A stretch of 64,000 nucleotides of DNA, taken from Sipunculus nudus. Lineage: Eukaryota; Annelida; Sipuncula; Golfingiida; Sipunculidae. Position numbers and translations under genes: made by a program. The stretch spans positions 72,584,426 to 72,648,425 of the forward strand of contig CM049309.1 of the NCBI GenBank assembly GCA_026874595.1. The letters run 5' to 3'. The stretch's first letter is position 1. The number at the start of each line of letters is the position of its first letter. The notes beneath the pieces were generated by a model that saw nothing but the letters and a program-made list of their open reading frames with translations, was not told the DNA's origin and did no database searches. This document shows positions 60,101 through 64,000 of this stretch, one piece after another.

Positions 60101-60680
60101 GTTAACGCTGCACACATCCAAGCTAATATCTCAGGAACCATTTGACCGATTGGGCCAAAATTGTGCTTGTGTTTAGATCTCACATAGGTCTTTATCATAC
60201 ACAAAACTGCAACCATTTTTGCACAGCGTCTGTCTGTTTGTCTGCCGTGGGCTAAAATCACTCATATCCATGTAGTGGTTTGACTTTTCTGCCTAAAATT
60301 TTGCATATGTATACAACTTAGACAGCTTTCTGGATTTGTGGTAGGTTGCACAACCTACATACACATTTAGGCTGCAGACATCCATGCTAATATGCAACAT
60401 ACCTCACTCTGTTTCCCCTTGCCACTCAATCCATGCCTCACTTCACTCTGATTTTGGCAGATACACGTAATCACTTGTCGGCTACCCGTATTCTAGTTTT
60501 TAAAGTTTACACATTTTTTCTCTATTTTTCAGATATATAAATACAGACTAAATCTTGGCCTGTTGGTTAATCTGTTTGATGCTTCAGTTGAATGGGTATC
60601 TACCATTCTGATGATAAAATTTCCTTTTGTGAATCTCTTCCCAGTCAGCTGAGCGTCATGACCCATGGGTCACTTGTTCC
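57131..60680. mobile_element. Helitron-like composite element with ~337-bp tandem units
   Basis: It starts with a hairpin (agctcagctgactgaaagtc…ctgagct) and 'gtccgtcgtccgtctgtccg'. It then has about six units of 327-342 bp, each with ctgcagactggtggcgccac at 57451, 57787, 58114, 58452 and degenerate forms at 58791 and 59133. It ends near cagtcagctgagcg followed by TGACCCATGGGTCA (60659-60672, perfect palindrome) and cacttgtt. A 3' hairpin, a tandem core and no coding capacity fit non-autonomous Helentron-type elements known from molluscs; the class is inferred. The minus-strand frames with KDMGNRDLISGFHGDFSW are repeat by-products. Confidence 0.65.
59164..60478. mobile_element. Second tandem element nested in the composite, 278-bp dimers
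   Basis: It begins acccgccaaaacgaagtttt and carries half units alternating 149 and 129 bp, with GGTGGCGCCACC cores at 59366, 59515, 59644, 59793 (variant), 59922 (variant), 60080 and a decayed one near 60340. It interrupts the last 337-bp unit: the host text 'gccacctgtattttt' stops at 59162 and resumes as 'ccgtattctagttttt' at 60487. It is the same family as the cluster at 35020-36420. Confidence 0.7.
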
Positions 60681-63294
60681 AATGGTTTTAACTAGGAATG
60701 CCTCTCATGTACACGCCTTATGGAGTGGTCCTGTTGCATTCATTCCACATTCATTCCACTAAATCACTGCTTTAAATGGCAGAGTTTGCTGTGTTTTGCC
60801 ACCAGGGTTTTGTCACAGAGTCTGGAATGTTCCCACTAATGAGAGTGGAGTTATGCATGATTCAAACTTGATCAGACAGGGGATACCCAGAATTCATTGG
60901 TCAGAATATTCTTGGTTCATACCCAACTCCCTGGGGTTGATGTGCATGGAAACCCGGCTTTAAGAAGCAGTGATTTAGTGGAAAGAGTTTAAGAAATTTA
61001 GCATTACCACTGTGTAATGTATGCACTGTCATGTGCATGGTATAGGGTACAGGTATTTCAGTCTGTCTCTTTATTCTTATATTTCTGGTTCTAGGGCATG
61101 TTAGTCAGGCATTCTTTGGTGCGATGTGCATGGTACAATGGGTATCTGACACTCTTTCTTTAGATCGTACAACGTGACAGATGACAAGCCATTCATCAGA
61201 TACAATATATTTGCCACTGTGGTTTGATACTATGCCTGCATGGTGATGGTTCTTTCCACACTGGAGGTTAAATAGTATTCTTAATGTATGAGTAGTAATT
61301 GCTTCACATTAAACTGAAATAGCAAATTTAACAAGGTCTCTAACACTGTTCTTTTAGGGAAACAAATGTGGCATTTCATTGTTCCTCTATGGTGATAAAT
61401 GTCATTTAATGTACATGGTTACATTGAATGTCATTCGTAACTCATAATAGCTTGTTAATTGTGCCCTATCATGCCATCATATAACATGATCCATTTCACC
61501 TTTTCCCACCATAGGTGTAATATGGCCATCTTTCTATTATTTACCCCCCCCCCCCCCCCCCCCCTTAATATAAATGCATTTGGGTGTGTCAGGACCAGCA
61601 ACACCAAAACTGCAGCACATGTCCACTTGAAAAACGTTACACAAGGTCTGCCTCTATGATGATCTAGATCCTGAATTAAGATTCTAGAATTTGCAGGCAA
61701 GAAGTATCATTTCATTGTTTACTCTATACTCCCCAGATGGCAGTAGAAAAGGGTCTGCAGTGTCTGAATGTGTTTGTATCTGGATGTGTCTTTGGATTCT
61801 TTCTGCAGGTTTTTGTGGGTTTAGGTTTCTCTTAAGTCATTCCATAGGTTTCTTTAATATTATCTTCATCTTTCCAGTGAAATAAATCCTCAAATTTATT
61901 TGGGATTTTTTCCTATGGCTTCATTCTTAGTTATATCCAAAGGCTTCCTGTGGGTTTTAAATTTTGTAACAGACTTTTATTTTAAAGTATTCAAGAAACT
62001 ATTTTTTTCTTCATTTTATTTGTTTAAGGACATATGAAGTGTCATTATGCTGTTTGTGCTGTCTTTCCCTAAATAATATGTCTGCCACTCCTTTTATTTA
62101 TGGGACATTAGGCAGTCTTGTGTACATTCATATGGGGTAAATGTTATTTCCTATGATTATGAAAGGTTGTACCTTACTGCATCCTGCTTTTTGAGGGTAT
62201 CACCAAGTGTTCTTATATCATAGTGGCTGAACCATTGACCATGACTCCTGAAAGCAATCTCTCATTTTTACAAGCACATGCATGCATATACAAAAATATA
62301 ATTAGACATTGGTGATAATACTCATATAGACAGTGCCAGGTCTTTAAACTTTGCCAGTGATTAAACAGTCTTGTACTCATGATAATGAAGGTACCTGTTA
62401 TGAACACTGTTTTGAGAATGTATGATATTGTGAAATTTGTATATTGTGTGCGTACATGTTTACATTAAGTCCACTGCATATTTACTGGAAAGAATACCAT
62501 CATTGATATTCAGCACCACCTGGTGTTCATGCTTGAAAATAAGTCTTGTTTGAAATATTTCTTATTAACATCAGTTTGCTCTTGGAACACATTGCCATTC
62601 ATGCCAGCATTATTCTTGCCCTCTGACATTAATAATTTTACATTTATAAATACTTCATTTTAATTTTTTCACTGGTGAAAATTCAGCTTCAGAGAAATGA
62701 AAACTAGATGGTGCTTCTGATCAACCAAGGTACCTTTTACTGTAAATATAAGCACCACATATAGGTGAAATAATGAAACCTTTCTGTATTGTTAGAATAT
62801 AGAATATCAACTTCATTATGTGTCAGATAGAGAGAGAATGTTGATGCTCTGAGGCTCTATAACTTGCATGTATACTTTACATTATCTTGATATATTATGT
62901 GCACTTGTTTCATAAACCCGTGCACGGATGTTCCTGTAGATGGCCGTGGATCCAAAGGTCACTTATGTTCATTTTTTATTTCTTTTTATTCTTGATCGCT
63001 CCACTAATCCTCTCACCTGTCTTGCAGACATTTCATCAGTGTTCACATTCAACCAGAACTTCTTCAATATTTTTACAATTTTTTTAACAAGCCAAGATTT
63101 CATTGAAATATATTTGGTGGTGTCTCATTAATAAAAAAAGATTTTGTAAAGTTATATGTTAATTCAAGTAATTATTGGCTTGATTTTTGGGGGAAACATT
63201 GACAATGCAAGTTTGTATTTAAAAGAATTTGTTCTACATCTTTCCATGACTCCCATGACTCTCTTCATGCCAGCATTTATACCTTTACCAAATA
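60681..63294. other. Intron; poly-C run, no firm exon
   Basis: C21 at 61544-61564. Two tiny segments after acceptor-like sites (cccag|ATGGCAGTAGAAAAGG at about 61737 and tgtag|ATGGCCGTGGATCCAAAG at about 62940) could add D-G-S/R-rich codons in phase 1, but their donors are poor. Not called. Confidence 0.4.
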
Positions 63295-63821
63295 CAATGG
63301 AACCTGTCTGAAAGACCACTTGTCTTATAAGACCATCTGTCTATTAAGACCACCCTTGACACCAAAAGCATTCATGTTGGTTATAAAAAAAAAAAGGATA
63401 GAGTTTTTATAGTCTGATATCACCTACGATGTCAGTCTCATCCGACTTTGCCTTCCTGGTCTTTCGGGCCTGTTCATTCTTGTAGCTTTTCTCGGCTCCC
63501 TGGGGAGCATACAACCCAAGCTGCCATATCAGGCGCAAGAGGGTTATTCGTTCTACATTTGCCTACCTCCCATGACCAGTACCCATTCACTCCTGGGTCG
63601 AGAGAGCGCACCCTTGTGGTATAGACTTTGCCTAAGAGTCTTAGCGCAGATGGCGGTCAGAACGGGACGCGAACCCAAGACCCTGCGGTCACAAGTCCAG
63701 CGCCCTGTCCATTACGCCACCACCCTCCATTATAACTAACCTGTCTAATAATTAGACCACCTTTCAATTAAGACCACCTTTGGCAAGTCCCATGGGTGGT
63801 CTTATTACACATGTTTCACTG
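63295..63821. mobile_element. TA-flanked MITE interrupted by a SINE
   Basis: The left end is TA-CAATGGAACCTGTCTGAAAG and the right end, read inward, is TA-CAGTGAAACATGTGTAATAA. 'agaccacc'-type words recur near both ends. Tc1/mariner-like target choice. The middle is occupied by the SINE at 63420-63722, so the MITE is the older insertion. Confidence 0.65.
63420..63722 (-). mobile_element. tRNA-derived SINE
   Basis: The minus-strand head reads ggtggcgtaatgg (A box, complement of 63709-63719) and gggttcgcgtccc (B box, complement of 63664-63676), separated by a tRNA-like anticodon arm with loop CTTGTGA, as in tRNA-Thr(UGU). The body of about 180 bp has no coding capacity. The anticodon and T stems are imperfect, so it is not a functional tRNA gene. 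The edges are approximate and no clean target duplication was found. Confidence 0.7.
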
Positions 63822-63995
63822 TATTTAAATAATAAAAAAGGTGGAGAACAAAAAAGATTTTAAAAAAATGAGGCAAAAAATCACACCATCACCATTTGCT
63901 GGAGTAGGAATTTAATAGCAATGATTAACAGAAAGTGTTATGGAAGTCTGTTGGATATTAACTCTTGAAATGTCTGCAGTCTTTTACTCCCACAG
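63822..63995. other. LRRC71: Intron end with a possible acceptor at 63994-63995
   Basis: gcagtcttttactcccacag|cttat at the window edge is a good splice acceptor and may start the next LRRC71 exon. Only five bases of it are visible. Confidence 0.35.
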
Positions 63996-64000
63996 CTTAT

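Noticed and set aside
62940-63131. Frame following a strong acceptor at about 63027 (cacctgtcttgcag)
   Set aside because: The encoded Phe/Ile/Thr-rich peptide has no resemblance to the LRRC71 C-terminal LRRs and no donor follows.

Overview
This is AT-rich, intron-rich animal nuclear DNA with no bacterial-style gene packing. Long (TA)n tracts, dispersed repeats of the 'gtccgtcgtccgtc' type, tandem-core elements carrying GGTGGCGCCACC palindromes, and a tRNA-headed SINE all suggest a lophotrochozoan, most likely a mollusc. I recognise the repeat style from bivalve and gastropod genomes. The species cannot be fixed from this window.

The left end (1-4.95 kb) holds the 3' end of an unidentified + strand gene. 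It has a well-supported 70-codon terminal exon (4712-4925), a possible phase-compatible 18-nt microexon (2556-2573) and a 41-bp minisatellite between them. From 5 to 13 kb the DNA is mostly intergenic: a 171-bp MITE, C/G homopolymer runs, and two or more copies of a long dispersed repeat family.

The main gene is a + strand orthologue of LRRC71 (leucine-rich repeat containing 71). Ten coding exons lie between 45584 and 55883, their splice phases all agree, and the 3' end runs off the window. Upstream, between 13.4 and 39 kb, are several short ATG-started segments ending at good splice donors (13443, 25093, 29118, 33675, 37543, perhaps 38885). The strong ones all end two bases into a codon, which is what the first common exon at 45584 needs. 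I read them as candidate alternative first coding exons, giving N-termini that range from strongly acidic to strongly basic. This is the most interesting unproven signal in the window.

The very long first intron region (about 13.6-45.5 kb) also contains a complete tRNA-Arg(UCG) gene, a LINE reverse-transcriptase remnant split cleanly at a TA by a 1.08-kb DNA transposon, an array of 28 alternating TTGGT/ACCAA motifs, many (TA)n tracts and a tandem repeat cluster at 35.0-36.4 kb. Later introns hold further tandem arrays. A 3.5-kb Helitron-like composite at 57.1-60.7 kb has another tandem element nested in it. A SINE sits inside a MITE at 63.3-63.8 kb.

Two themes cut across the repeats. The tandem elements carry a palindrome (AGGTGGCGCCACCT) that resembles a two-sided CTCF site, spaced about 130-150 or 335 bp apart. 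Other repeats carry AGGTCA nuclear-receptor half-sites. Neither has been shown to be functional here.
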